From: JADJOY01 sp046331705 [NCBI: bacterium]
GTDB taxonomy: Bacteria > JADJOY01
Assembly (NCBI GenBank): GCA_046331705.1
Contig: JAXLQJ010000014.1
Coordinates: forward strand, 62,001-126,000
Length of the DNA stretch: 64,000 nt
Direction: 5' to 3'
Both the position numbers and the translations under genes were made by a program. Below are positions 18,422 through 27,284 of the stretch, one piece after another; positions within the stretch are counted from its first letter, which is position 1; each line of letters starts with the position of its first letter. The notes under the pieces were generated by a model. That model was not told the origin of the DNA. It saw only the letters and a program-made list of their open reading frames with translations, and ran no database searches.

Positions 18422-18782
18422 CCCACGCGCGGCGATGGGCGGATGCGCCGACGGAGCCCGCGAACCACGGGAGGAAGCTCGACGGCCGAGCCTCTGTACC
18501 CGGGCGCCTCCTCGAGGCCCTTCATGAATCGTTGCGACCGCTTTCCGCTCGATTCGTGATGCGGATGGAGAGGTTCGATTCGATTCCAGTCACGAATCGT
18601 GCTCGGGCCAGGCATCCGTCTCTCTGGACTGCGCGAACGCACGGACTCCGACGACTCGGTGTCTGCAGAGCGACGCGAGTGGCGCACCACCGCCTGCGCG
18701 GTCGCCGCATTCTCGTCGCGCGCGCCCTGGACTCCCTCGGGGCGCTCGCAGCTCGTGTTCCCGCGGTGCGCCGGCGGAAAGC
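18422..18782. other. intergenic region between converging genes
   Basis: About 360 bases between the sheath stop and the PKD lipoprotein stop. Short frames are present but none is gene-like. I see no clear hairpin terminator. Confidence 0.5.
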
Positions 18783-20027
18783 TCATTGCCGATGGATCGT
18801 GAGCGGGATGGGCGGCGACTCGTTGACCGTGACGTGCCCCACGACCGTGTCCGAGTCGGAGAAGGTTCCGTCGTAGGTTCCCGTGAGCGGTGGCGCCCCC
18901 GCCACGAGCGAGACGTTGGGGTGCGTGTGGGTTCCGGTCACCAGTCCTGGCGTGGTGGTTCCGCCAAGCTCGAGCGCACCCGAGCCCGTGACCGCGCCGC
19001 CTGGCAGCTCGATCAGCGCCAGATCGATCGACGCCGTGACACCCGCCACGGTGGTGGATCCAGCCCAAACGCCCGTCATGGACGGCACAGCGACGCTGGC
19101 GGCGGTCACCACCAAGGTGTCGGGAGCGCTGGAAGCCTTGCCGTCGGCGACCACGAGCTGCAGCACGTACTGACCGGCGACGTCGGCCACGAATAGCGTC
19201 TGGGCCGCACCCGGATCTTGGATGCCGGCATTGCTACCCGCGGGCCTCGACACGAACGTCCACAGGTAGGTGAGCGAATCGCCGTCGGCGTCCGTGCTGC
19301 CGCCACCGTCGAGGTTCACCACCACCCCCGTCGTCACCGCCTGATCTGCGCCCGCGTTCGCCACGGGTGCGACGTTCTGCACCGAGGCCGTCACGGTGAC
19401 CACGTTCGGCGTGCTCGTCAAGACGCCGTCCGACACGAGGAGCTGCACGACGTACTCGCCGGCGGTGTCCGCCACGAACAGCGTCTGGGCGCTCGTCGGA
19501 TTCTCGATGCCAGCTCGACTGCCCTCCGGAGTCGACACGAACGACCACAGGTACGTGAGCGGATCGTCATCGGGATCGTGACTGCCGCGTCCATCGAGCG
19601 CAACGACCGCACCCACCGCGACGCGCTGATCCGCGCCGGCGCTGGCGGTGGGGGGCGCGTTCGACGTCGTCGCGGTCACTCGCACTTCGCTGGGCTCGCT
19701 GCTCAGCTTGCCGTTGCTCACGACCAGCTCCAGGTCGTAGGTGCCGGCGACGTCGACCGTGAACGTGGGCCTCGGCACCGTCGCATCCGAGAGCGCTGCC
19801 CGGCTTCGCGCGGGCACCTCGACGAACGCCCACCGATAGGTGATCGGCTGGCCGCGAGGATCGCGGCTCTGGCTTCCGTCGAGCGTCACCACCGATCCCG
19901 TCGCAGCGGCTTGATCGGCTCCCGCGTTCGCAATGGGCGCATCGTCCAGCGCCGTCTGCGAACCGCCGCAAGCGCCGACGACCGCGACGAGCCACGAGAG
20001 CGCAAGCCCGAGCCAGCGATTCCGCAT
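18783..20027 (-). CDS. PKD-repeat lipoprotein A
   Basis: 414 residues from ATG at 20027. A lipoprotein signal ends at lipobox VVGAC (Cys20). Three to four PKD/REJ-type Ig-like repeats follow, each with an 'ANAGADQ...GSVVTLDGSQSRDP...YxWxFV' pattern and a closing 'GTYxLELVVSxGK' strand. The last 95 or so residues are a distinct beta-rich domain (MTGVWAGSTTV ... GTYDGTFSDSDTVVGHVTV) shared with the lipoprotein at 21204-22469. It is probably attached to the outer membrane and displays a ligand-binding or structural stalk. The longer open frame upstream is Arg-rich and rejected. Confidence 0.88.
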   Translation of the reverse strand: MRNRWLGLALSWLVAVVGACGGSQTALDDAPIANAGADQAAATGSVVTLDGSQSRDPRGQPITYRWAFVEVPARSRAALSDATVPRPTFTVDVAGTYDLELVVSNGKLSSEPSEVRVTATTSNAPPTASAGADQRVAVGAVVALDGRGSHDPDDDPLTYLWSFVSTPEGSRAGIENPTSAQTLFVADTAGEYVVQLLVSDGVLTSTPNVVTVTASVQNVAPVANAGADQAVTTGVVVNLDGGGSTDADGDSLTYLWTFVSRPAGSNAGIQDPGAAQTLFVADVAGQYVLQLVVADGKASSAPDTLVVTAASVAVPSMTGVWAGSTTVAGVTASIDLALIELPGGAVTGSGALELGGTTTPGLVTGTHTHPNVSLVAGAPPLTGTYDGTFSDSDTVVGHVTVNESPPIPLTIHRQ

Positions 20028-20652
20028 GTGACGAGCTCCCACGGGGATGCGAACGAAGGACCGCCAGCGCGGAGCCGCTCGCCGGCTTCGGCTCGTGCGC
20101 TGGCGCATCGTCGCGGCCTCCGCCCGGTCGCGAGAGCGGAGACTGCCACAGACCCGTCGCCTTGCGGATCGTCGACGCACCGCGCTCGTCGGGACGATAG
20201 CGGCTCATCCACGCGTGGCGACTGCGGATCGCGCACACGAGCTCGGCAGCCGCAGCCGCTCTTCGCCGCGCATCCGCATCCGATCCGGACGGCATCACTC
20301 GAACCGGGTTCGTGAGCTTCCATCGCTCGGCGACCGTGCGCGAGGGCTCGTCGTCGGCAGCGTCGCGGCCAAGCACGGAGCCTGCGGGCGCGAGCAGCGT
20401 GCCCGTCCACTCGAACGGCGACGAGGCGCTGCGCACGCTGGGAGGTGGAAGCACCACGGGTGAGCAACCGCTCGTCCACCGCGCGCGCTCCCCAGCGCGA
20501 ACGGCGTCACCCGCTCGACTGGCCCAAAAGCCGGCGGCGCGGGGCTCACGCCGCGGCATGCAGCCGCTTGGGCCAGCAACACGCCTGCGGGGCGTCACGA
20601 GCGTCTTGGAGCGCTCCGCCGTCTGGCGCGCTTCGGCCTCTCCGGCTGCTGC
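20028..20652. other. 625 bases with no firm gene
   Basis: A minus-strand frame (19567-20598) reads partly protein-like near 20180-20420 (ADARRRAAAAAELVCAIRSR) but would overlap the PKD lipoprotein by 460 bases, so it is not annotated. The promoter of lipoprotein A must lie here; no boxes are evident. Confidence 0.4.
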
Positions 20653-20967
20653 TCACGCTTCGTCGTCCGATGGCGTGGGCGTGGGTGGCTGGTCCATCGC
20701 CAGCGGGTGCCCCAACTCGTCGAACTGCATCCTGGCGACGATGCGCTCTCGCACCGCGTCCAGCAACCCCTGCGGGAATTGCCACGGCTCGCCGCGCCGA
20801 CAGCGTTCCCCCATGGCTTCCAGCACCTCCCTGCCGAGGAAGTGGTCGGATACGAGGACGGCCTGCGCCAGCTGATCCGGCCCACACGGCTCGAAGCCGC
20901 AGTCGGGGCAACTCGTCCAGGCGCCCCGCTTGATCCGTCCACACTCGAGGCACACAGCGGTGGTCAT
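20653..20967 (-). CDS. zinc-ribbon protein, unknown
   Basis: 104 residues from ATG at 20967. An N-terminal zinc ribbon with two CxxC knuckles (VCLECGRIKRG; SCPDCGFEPCG) leads to a helical domain (VSDHFLGREVLEAMGERCRR; LLDAVRERIVARMQFDELGH) and an acidic end. The length and ribbon suggest a small adaptor or regulator. It sits alone between two lipoprotein genes on the same strand. Confidence 0.7.
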   Translation of the reverse strand: MTTAVCLECGRIKRGAWTSCPDCGFEPCGPDQLAQAVLVSDHFLGREVLEAMGERCRRGEPWQFPQGLLDAVRERIVARMQFDELGHPLAMDQPPTPTPSDDEA

Positions 20968-21203
20968 CGGCGCTCACGCCCCCGCCCGGGGAGCACCGTC
21001 CGATCCTACGCCACCCGGCGTTCGAGCGCCGAGGAACGAGGATTCAGCGACGCTTGGTCCTACCAACGTGATCTCGAACGCGTTCGCCGTTCGTCGTCGC
21101 GATCCGCCACCGCCATCCCGACCGAGCACCGGCTCGTCGCGGGACGGAGCGCCAACGCGCCGACGCGCATGGCGCGCGGGCGACTCGCGCCCGGCCCGCC
21201 GCC

Positions 21204-22469
21204 TCATTGCCGAGAGAGTGTCAGCGAGGCGGACGCGACGCCCGCGACGTCCACGGTGCCTTTGATGGTGTCGTTGCCCGAGAACGTGCCGTCGTACGTG
21301 CCCTGGTACTTGTCGATCTGCGCGGTGAGGTGCACGTCGGGGTGGTCGTGGACTCCATTCACGGCACCGCTGAACTTGCCGAGCTTCCCGAGATCGAACG
21401 TCGCGTCGCCGGAGAGGCGTCCATCCGCCGCTTCGCTCACGTCGAGCCGGACGGACGCATCCGTGTTCAGCACGTTCGCCGTTCCGGTCCAGGTGCCGCT
21501 CATGCTCGGCACGGTTGGCACGGGCACGGCGCTCGCGCTGATCACGACCGTGTCGGGAACGCTCGCCGAGAGGCCGTCGCTGACGACGAGCTGCACGACG
21601 TAGTCGCCGTCCACGTCCGCGACGAGCTGCGGCGTCACCGCCGCGGCGTCGCTGATCGCGGCGGCGCTACCGTCGGGCCGCGAGAGCAGCGACCACTGGA
21701 ACGTGAGCGGATCGCCTTCAGGGTCGTTGCTGGCCCCGCCGTTGAGCGTCACGGTCGCGCCGGTCTGCACCGCTTGATCCGCGCCGGCGTTCGCCACCGG
21801 CACGCCGTTCGCCGCCGTCGCGGTCACGACCATCGGGTCGGGCGTGCTGAGATCGGTGCCGTCGCCGACGAGCAGCTCGACGGTGTAGGTCCCGGCGACG
21901 TCGGCGACGAACAGCGTGGTCGGGCTGTACGGATCCTGGATCCCGGCGATGCTGCCCGCGGGCCGCGACGTGATCGACCACACGTAGGTGATGGGGTCGC
22001 CATCGGCGTCACCGCTTCCGCTGCCGTCGAGATTCACGATCGCTCCCACGGCGACGCTCTGGTCGGGCCCGGCGTTGGCGGTCGGTGCGTGGTTCGAGTC
22101 GGTGGCGGTGATCACGACGCGGTCGGCTGCGCTCGAGAGCTCACCGTCGCTCACGACCAGCTCGACCTCGTACGTGCCGGCGCGGTCGGCGCTGAACGTC
22201 GGCCGCGGTGCGGTCGCGCTCGACAGCGCGGCGCGGCTCTGCGCGGGCGTCGACAGGAACGTCCACTCGTACGTGATGGACTGGCCTTCGGGATCGGTGC
22301 TCCCGGACCCGTCGAGGGTCACGACGGCTCCCGTCGACACCGACTGGTCGCGCCCTGCGTCCGCGATCGGCGCTTGCGGCTCGGGCAGCGGCGACGACGA
22401 GGACGAGCCGCACGCGGCGCCGAACGACAACGTCGAGGCGAGAACCAACCACAGACCGAGCTTCCGCAT
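21204..22469 (-). CDS. PKD-repeat lipoprotein B
   Basis: 421 residues from ATG at 22469. A lipoprotein signal ends at lipobox FGAAC (Cys20), followed by a Ser-rich linker. Four Ig-like PKD repeats have the same pattern as lipoprotein A (GADQAVQTGATVTLNGG; GDYVVQLVVSDG). The C-terminal domain (MSGTWTGTANV ... YQGTYDGTFSGNDTIKGTV) aligns with that of lipoprotein A over its whole length. The two genes are paralogues 1.2 kb apart with a zinc-ribbon gene between them. It is divergent from the oxidoreductase at 22696. Confidence 0.88.
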   Translation of the reverse strand: MRKLGLWLVLASTLSFGAACGSSSSSPLPEPQAPIADAGRDQSVSTGAVVTLDGSGSTDPEGQSITYEWTFLSTPAQSRAALSSATAPRPTFSADRAGTYEVELVVSDGELSSAADRVVITATDSNHAPTANAGPDQSVAVGAIVNLDGSGSGDADGDPITYVWSITSRPAGSIAGIQDPYSPTTLFVADVAGTYTVELLVGDGTDLSTPDPMVVTATAANGVPVANAGADQAVQTGATVTLNGGASNDPEGDPLTFQWSLLSRPDGSAAAISDAAAVTPQLVADVDGDYVVQLVVSDGLSASVPDTVVISASAVPVPTVPSMSGTWTGTANVLNTDASVRLDVSEAADGRLSGDATFDLGKLGKFSGAVNGVHDHPDVHLTAQIDKYQGTYDGTFSGNDTIKGTVDVAGVASASLTLSRQ

Positions 22470-22695
22470 GGGATGCCTCCGCGCGAGACGACGAGTGACC
22501 TGCGGCGCCGGCCAGGCGACGAGCAGGGCGGCCACGGACCATCGTACCGCTCGCGTATCCACCCGAGAAACGCCGGTACCGGATCTCGCGAGCCTCGCCC
22601 GCGTACCGTGCTCGATCGGTGTCACCCTGGCGTCATCCTGGATTCCGGCGCGGACGATGGGTGTGCCACCCTCTTCCGCCCGAGGTGACCCCGTC

Positions 22696-23976
22696 ATGAC
22701 CGCCATCCACTCTTCGACCGCTGCCCTCGAAGACTCGAGCCCCGCCCAAGTGCTCGGCCAGCCCTTCTCGCTGCGGCGCGGCGGCTTCACGATCCGCAAC
22801 CGCCTCCTCAAGTCGGCGATGAGCGAGGTCCTCGCCGGGCCGAGCCACGCGCCGAGCGCCGCCCACGAGCAGCTCTACGCGAGCTGGGCTCGCGGCGGGC
22901 TCGGCCTCGCAATCACCGGCAACGTGATGATCGACCGGCGCGCGCTCGGCGAGCCCGGCAACGTGGTGGTCGAGGACGAGCGCGACCTCGAAGCGCTGCG
23001 CCGCTGGGCCGCCGCCGGCAAGCAGAACGGCTGTCGGCTGTGGATGCAGATCAATCACCCCGGCAAGCAGTCGCCGAGCTTCTTGAGCCGCGAGCCCGTG
23101 GCCCCCTCGGCGATTCCGCTCGGCGCCGGTCTCGAGCGAGCGTTCGCGACGCCGCGCGCCCTCGCGCCGGACGAGATCGAGGCGCTGGTCGCGCGCTTCG
23201 CCACCACCGCGGCGATCGCCCAGAAGGCCGGCTTCGAGGGCGTTCAGATCCACGGCGCCCACGGCTACCTGGTGAGCCAGTTCCTGTCTCCGCACCACAA
23301 CCGTCGCGACGACGCCTGGGGCGGCACGCTCGAGAAGCGCGCGCGCTTCCCGCTCGAGGTCCTGGCCGCCATGCGGCGCGCGGTGGGCGACGCCTTCCCG
23401 ATCGGCATCAAGATCAACTCCGCCGACTTCCAGCGCGGCGGCTTCAGCGAGGAAGAGTCGCTCGAGGTGATCCGCATGCTGGTCGCCGGTGGCATCGACC
23501 TGATCGAGATCTCGGGCGGCACCTACGAAGCGCCGGCGATGACGGGTGCCGAGCTGCGTGAGAGCACCCGCCAACGGGAGGCGTATTTCCTGGCCTTCGC
23601 CGAACGCGTGCGCGCGGCGGTGGACGTACCGCTGGCGCTCACCGGCGGGTTTCGCACCGCCGCGGGGATGGCGAGCGCGGTGCGCTCGGGCGCCGTCGAT
23701 CTGGTCGGGCTCGCGCGAACCTTGGCGCTCGAGCCGGATCTGCCGCGGCGCGTGCTCGGCGGCGAGGCGTTCGTGAGCCGGGTGCGCCCGCTCTCGACGG
23801 GCGTCCGCTGGGTCGATCAGCTGACCGCGCTCGACGTGTCCTGGTACGAGAACCAGCTCGCGCGGATCGGCGCTGGAAAACCCACCGATCCGGGGCTGGG
23901 TGCGTGGCGATCGGTGGCGACGAGCCTCGCCCGCCTCGGCCTCCAGGCCACCCGCCTGCGCCGAGCGCGAGCGTGA
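22696..23976 (+). CDS. NADH:flavin oxidoreductase, Old Yellow Enzyme family
   Basis: 426 residues from ATG at 22696. FMN-dependent TIM-barrel enzyme that would reduce activated C=C bonds or related substrates with NAD(P)H. Visible motifs are IRNRLLKSAMSE (FMN phosphate/early strand), LWMQINHPGKQ, the substrate-binding pair and signature in IHGAHGYLVSQFLSPHHN-R-DDAWGG, and the late FMN loop SGAVDLVGLARTLALEPDL. The length is that of single-domain members; there is no iron-sulfur or FAD extension. A much longer upstream frame lies antisense to lipoprotein B and is not used. The substrate cannot be told. Confidence 0.93.
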   Translation: MTAIHSSTAALEDSSPAQVLGQPFSLRRGGFTIRNRLLKSAMSEVLAGPSHAPSAAHEQLYASWARGGLGLAITGNVMIDRRALGEPGNVVVEDERDLEALRRWAAAGKQNGCRLWMQINHPGKQSPSFLSREPVAPSAIPLGAGLERAFATPRALAPDEIEALVARFATTAAIAQKAGFEGVQIHGAHGYLVSQFLSPHHNRRDDAWGGTLEKRARFPLEVLAAMRRAVGDAFPIGIKINSADFQRGGFSEEESLEVIRMLVAGGIDLIEISGGTYEAPAMTGAELRESTRQREAYFLAFAERVRAAVDVPLALTGGFRTAAGMASAVRSGAVDLVGLARTLALEPDLPRRVLGGEAFVSRVRPLSTGVRWVDQLTALDVSWYENQLARIGAGKPTDPGLGAWRSVATSLARLGLQATRLRRARA

Positions 23977-23998
23977 AGGGCGTGAAGGGTGCGCAAGC

Positions 23999-25795
23999 TC
24001 AGCCTGCTTTGCCCCCGCGCATGAGCGAGCGGGCGAGCGCGAGGCGCTGCTCGAGCTGCTTGACGGTGGCCATGCTGATCCGGCGAATGCCGATCTCCTT
24101 GTTGAGATCGGCGTTCACCTCGGCGTAGGTGCGCCCGAGTCTGTGGACCAGGGCGCGCACGGCGTCGCTGTTCGCTTCGCGGAGCGCGCGGCGTCGCGCG
24201 AGGGCCCCGTTGGCTCGCGCGCGGGGCGGCGCGGGGATGGGCAGCGGCGGGTGCTCGGGCTCGGGCACGGGAACGGCCGGCGCGGCGCGGTGCATGGTCG
24301 GGAAGCTCGCTCCTCCCGAGCTCGCGTGCGGTGCATCGACCAGGTCGGGGATGGGATCGTCGTCACCGTGCGCGACGCCGTCGGCGTCGGAGTCGAGGTC
24401 GCTCCCGTAGACACGCACCGACTGAAGCGGCCGTCCCTCTTCGTCCAGGGGGACCGCCGAGATCGCGGCGAAGAGCGAGAGCTGCTCGGCCGCATCGGCG
24501 TCGCCCTCGCGCCGCGGGTCGAGCGCGTCGAGCCCGTCGCCGCGATCGTCGCGGCGGCGGTCCTTGCTCAGACTGTGGCGGCGCTGCTCGGCGATGGCCG
24601 AGCCGAAGGTGCGAAGTCGCACGTCGTCGGGGATGAACATGTACGCCGCCTGCTGACGCAAGCGCGCGTTCCAGCGCACCAGCCGCCCCACCGCCTGCCG
24701 GAAGAAGAGCTCGGTCACGGTGTTGGTGGCGTACACACCGACGCGCAAGCGCGGGATGTCGACGCCTTCCGACACCATCCGCACCGCCACGATCCAGGGC
24801 GAGGCGCTCTCCGCGAAATGGCTGATCTTCTCCGACGCGGCGGGATCGTCGGAGGTGGCGATGGCCGGCGAGACACCCAGCCTGCGCCGCATGATCGCGG
24901 CGATGCCCTTGGCGTGTTCCTGGTCCATCGCGATCACCAGCCCGCCCGCGGCCGGATCCGCGGCCCGCAAGTGCAAGAGCTGCGCGTGCGCCTGGGCGAG
25001 CACCGTGGGCAGCCATTCGCCGGCGACGTCGAGCGCGGTCCTGAGCCGCTGGCTGGCCAGCTCGCGGGTGAGCCAATCGTTGAAGGTCGCCTCGTGGGTG
25101 ACACCGTCGGGCGCGGTCCACTCCATGCGCCCGTTGATGCGCGGGAAGTAGACCGGCCGCACCACGCGGCCGTCGCGCAACGCATCGCCGTAGCCGTACT
25201 CGAAGTCCGGCTGCGCCACGTCGCCGTGGTAGCGGATGAACGGGATGGTGATCTGGTCCGAGCGAAACGGCGTCCCGGAGAGGCAGAGCCGCCGCCACGC
25301 GGATTCGAACGCGAGCCGCACGCCGTCGCCCCACGAGCGGCTCTCGCCGGCGTGATGGACCTCGTCGAGGACCACGAAGGCGCCGCGCACCAGCTGCCGG
25401 AACGCCTCCGGTGCCCCCGCGACCTGCTGATAGGTGACCACCACGCCGTGCACGTCCGACGGCAACCCACCGTAGCCGAGCGTCCACTCGGGATCGAGGT
25501 GGATGTCGAGGCGATCGGCGGCGTGCGCCCACTGGTGCTTGAGGTGCTGGGTCGGCACCACGATCGCCACCCGCCGCACCGCGCGCGCCACCAGCGCGCG
25601 GCGCGCGGCGGTGAGCGCGAAGGTGGTCTTGCCGGCGCCCGGTGTGGCCACGGCGAGGAAATCGGGCGCGGCGCTCGCCTCGAATTGCTCGAGCGCCGCG
25701 AGCTGCCACGGGCGAAGCCGAAGCACGTCGTGGCGCACGGGCGCCGTCGCCGCGACGGTGCGGTTGCGATCGGAGACGAGAGTGGGCACGGACAC
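23999..25795 (-). CDS. superfamily II DEAD/DEAH-type helicase
   Basis: 598 residues from GTG at 25795 (VSVPTLVSDRNR). The helicase motifs occur in order: Q-like LRPWQLAAL, Walker A TPGAGKTT (51-58), Ib-like VVVTYQQV, Walker B DEVHHAG, motif III SGTPFRSD, then in the second RecA lobe MVSEGVDIPRLRVGVYATN (V) and RQAVGRLVRW (VI). After residue 470 comes an acidic/proline-rich linker and a C-terminal helical domain (ALVHRLGRTYAEVNADLNKE ... VKQLEQRLALARSLM). The layout resembles the stand-alone UvrB/RAD25-like helicases seen in many bacteria, some of them in phage-defence settings. The frame continues upstream to 26773 in antisense of other genes and is not used. Confidence 0.88.
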   Translation of the reverse strand: MSVPTLVSDRNRTVAATAPVRHDVLRLRPWQLAALEQFEASAAPDFLAVATPGAGKTTFALTAARRALVARAVRRVAIVVPTQHLKHQWAHAADRLDIHLDPEWTLGYGGLPSDVHGVVVTYQQVAGAPEAFRQLVRGAFVVLDEVHHAGESRSWGDGVRLAFESAWRRLCLSGTPFRSDQITIPFIRYHGDVAQPDFEYGYGDALRDGRVVRPVYFPRINGRMEWTAPDGVTHEATFNDWLTRELASQRLRTALDVAGEWLPTVLAQAHAQLLHLRAADPAAGGLVIAMDQEHAKGIAAIMRRRLGVSPAIATSDDPAASEKISHFAESASPWIVAVRMVSEGVDIPRLRVGVYATNTVTELFFRQAVGRLVRWNARLRQQAAYMFIPDDVRLRTFGSAIAEQRRHSLSKDRRRDDRGDGLDALDPRREGDADAAEQLSLFAAISAVPLDEEGRPLQSVRVYGSDLDSDADGVAHGDDDPIPDLVDAPHASSGGASFPTMHRAAPAVPVPEPEHPPLPIPAPPRARANGALARRRALREANSDAVRALVHRLGRTYAEVNADLNKEIGIRRISMATVKQLEQRLALARSLMRGGKAG

Positions 25796-25941
25796 GGGGG
25801 CGTTGCGAAGCGCCGAAGCGACACGGTACTCGGCACCGCGGCGGCGGGCGCGAGATAGCACGCCCCGCGGCGTCCGTTGAGTGCCGCCGAGCGATGCCGC
25901 CCGGAGACGCCAGGAGACGCGAGGCGCCGGGCGCGCGGCGA

Positions 25942-26442
25942 TCAGCTCGCGGTGGTCGTGAAGGGAGGCGACCGCCGCAGCCGCGCCGCCAAGACCAGCG
26001 GCACGACCGTGTACGGCACGTTCACCAGCACCACCATCGGCAGGTCGGCGCGTCCGCGCTCGCTCGAGAGCTCCCAGCCGAAGTAGACCAGCGTCGAGTA
26101 GACGACCGCGCCCACGAACACGAGCGCCGGCGCCCGGATCCATTCGCGCCGCTTCACGAAGGCGTAGATCAGCACCAGATAGAACGGCCCGAACACGAAG
26201 CAGTCGATCGCGCACATCACCCGCAGGAAGAGCGGCGGATCGAGGAACGCCGGATCCCAGCGGCTCGCGTAGAAGAGCCACCCCGCCGCCAGCGGATCGC
26301 CGGCTCGTCGCAGGTCGAGACCGAACACCACGTACGGCTCCATCGCCAGCGACGTGAACGCGAAGAGCGCGAAGCACGCCACCAGCACCCGATCGAGCGC
26401 GCGGTTCCCGAGCACTCGCGCTCCCACGGACGTCGCCGGCAC
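25942..26442 (-). CDS. EXPERA/emopamil-binding-like four-span membrane protein
   Basis: 166 residues with four hydrophobic helices (about 19-36, 74-95, 104-123, 132-152) and the family-like LMF-type texture: ASRWDPAFLDPPLFLRVMCA then DCFVFGPFYLVLIYAF. Such proteins include sterol isomerase-like and TMEM97-like members; the bacterial ones have no defined reaction. It lies 18 bases after the chitosanase-like gene on the same strand. The assignment is by pattern and moderately sure. Confidence 0.65.
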   Translation of the reverse strand: MPATSVGARVLGNRALDRVLVACFALFAFTSLAMEPYVVFGLDLRRAGDPLAAGWLFYASRWDPAFLDPPLFLRVMCAIDCFVFGPFYLVLIYAFVKRREWIRAPALVFVGAVVYSTLVYFGWELSSERGRADLPMVVLVNVPYTVVPLVLAARLRRSPPFTTTAS

Positions 26443-26460
26443 GAGCAGAGCGGCGCCGCG

Positions 26461-27144
26461 CTACGGCGTCACGTCGACGCCGTTGGCGGAGATGGGTAGC
26501 TGATCGAGGCCCCAGTTTCCGCGGGCGATCTCGTTCTGGAAGCAGGCGGTGCGATACACGGTCTTGCGCAGCACCTCCCGCGAATGCGTCGCGAGCCAGT
26601 CGTGGCGGGTGTCCACGTACGCCTGGGTCCAGGCGCGCTCGTCGCCGCCGTTGGCCGGCGGGCTCTCGGGAAAGCGCGCACGCAGGAACCACGGGATGCT
26701 GCCGCTGTGGATGAACGAGTCGTAGATCACGAGCGCCGAGAGCGGCAGCACGAAGCCACTCGTGTCCGCCCACGTCATCGCCGGTTGGTAGTAGCGCTTG
26801 TCGAAGAAGCGATCTTGGACGGTCTTCATCACCGCATCGGTGCGGCCGGCCTTGCGCAGCAGGTCCTTGAACGCCTTGTCATCGGTGAGCGGCACCGATC
26901 CCACCCGGTCGGCGTACGCGGCGAGCGCGGCGCTGAACGTGCCGTTGGCGGCGACGTAGTCCTCCACCAGCTCGAGGAGGTTTCCGTACTCGGTGGTCTG
27001 TGAGCGACCGTACGTGATCTGCCGCATGTCGTGGGGCCCGTCGGCGTAGATGACGAGCGTGTCGTACTTGCCTGCGGGTGTACCGGTCTCGAAGACGTTG
27101 ACGACGCGCTCGATCAGACGGCGCTGGGTATCGGTGAGATTCAT
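26461..27144 (-). CDS. chitosanase-like glycosidase (GH46-type)
   Basis: 227 residues from ATG at 27144. The start (LTDTQRRLIERVVNVFETGT) and the block MRQITYGRSQTTEYGNLLEL resemble GH46-type chitosanases, which cut glucosamine polymers with an acid pair; Glu residues in VFETG and TTEYG are candidates for the pair. A C-terminal helical part (GSIPWFLRARFPE) completes the small lysozyme-like fold. There is no signal peptide from this start; an upstream extension of the frame is not convincing, so the protein would be cytoplasmic or exported by other means. It lies 140 bases after the TIR-kinase-FGE gene on the same strand. Confidence 0.6.
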   Translation of the reverse strand: MNLTDTQRRLIERVVNVFETGTPAGKYDTLVIYADGPHDMRQITYGRSQTTEYGNLLELVEDYVAANGTFSAALAAYADRVGSVPLTDDKAFKDLLRKAGRTDAVMKTVQDRFFDKRYYQPAMTWADTSGFVLPLSALVIYDSFIHSGSIPWFLRARFPESPPANGGDERAWTQAYVDTRHDWLATHSREVLRKTVYRTACFQNEIARGNWGLDQLPISANGVDVTP

Positions 27145-27284
27145 GGATTCGGCCTCGTCGCGCCCCGTGCTTTTTGTAGGTCCCGAGGGTGGGACTCTCC
27201 CTGGGTCGAGGCGGCGCGCGAGCCTACCCCCAAATGGCGGCGCCACACACCGAGCGGACACACGCGACCTCGATGCGGGTTGCT

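Noticed and set aside
19567-20598. A 343-codon minus-strand frame partly protein-like
   Set aside because: It would overlap the PKD lipoprotein by 460 bases in another frame; no domain or ribosome-binding site supports it.
27145-27284. Terminator between the TIR fusion gene and the chitosanase-like gene
   Set aside because: A weak GTCCC/GGGAC hairpin exists but there is no T run on the minus strand; co-transcription remains possible.
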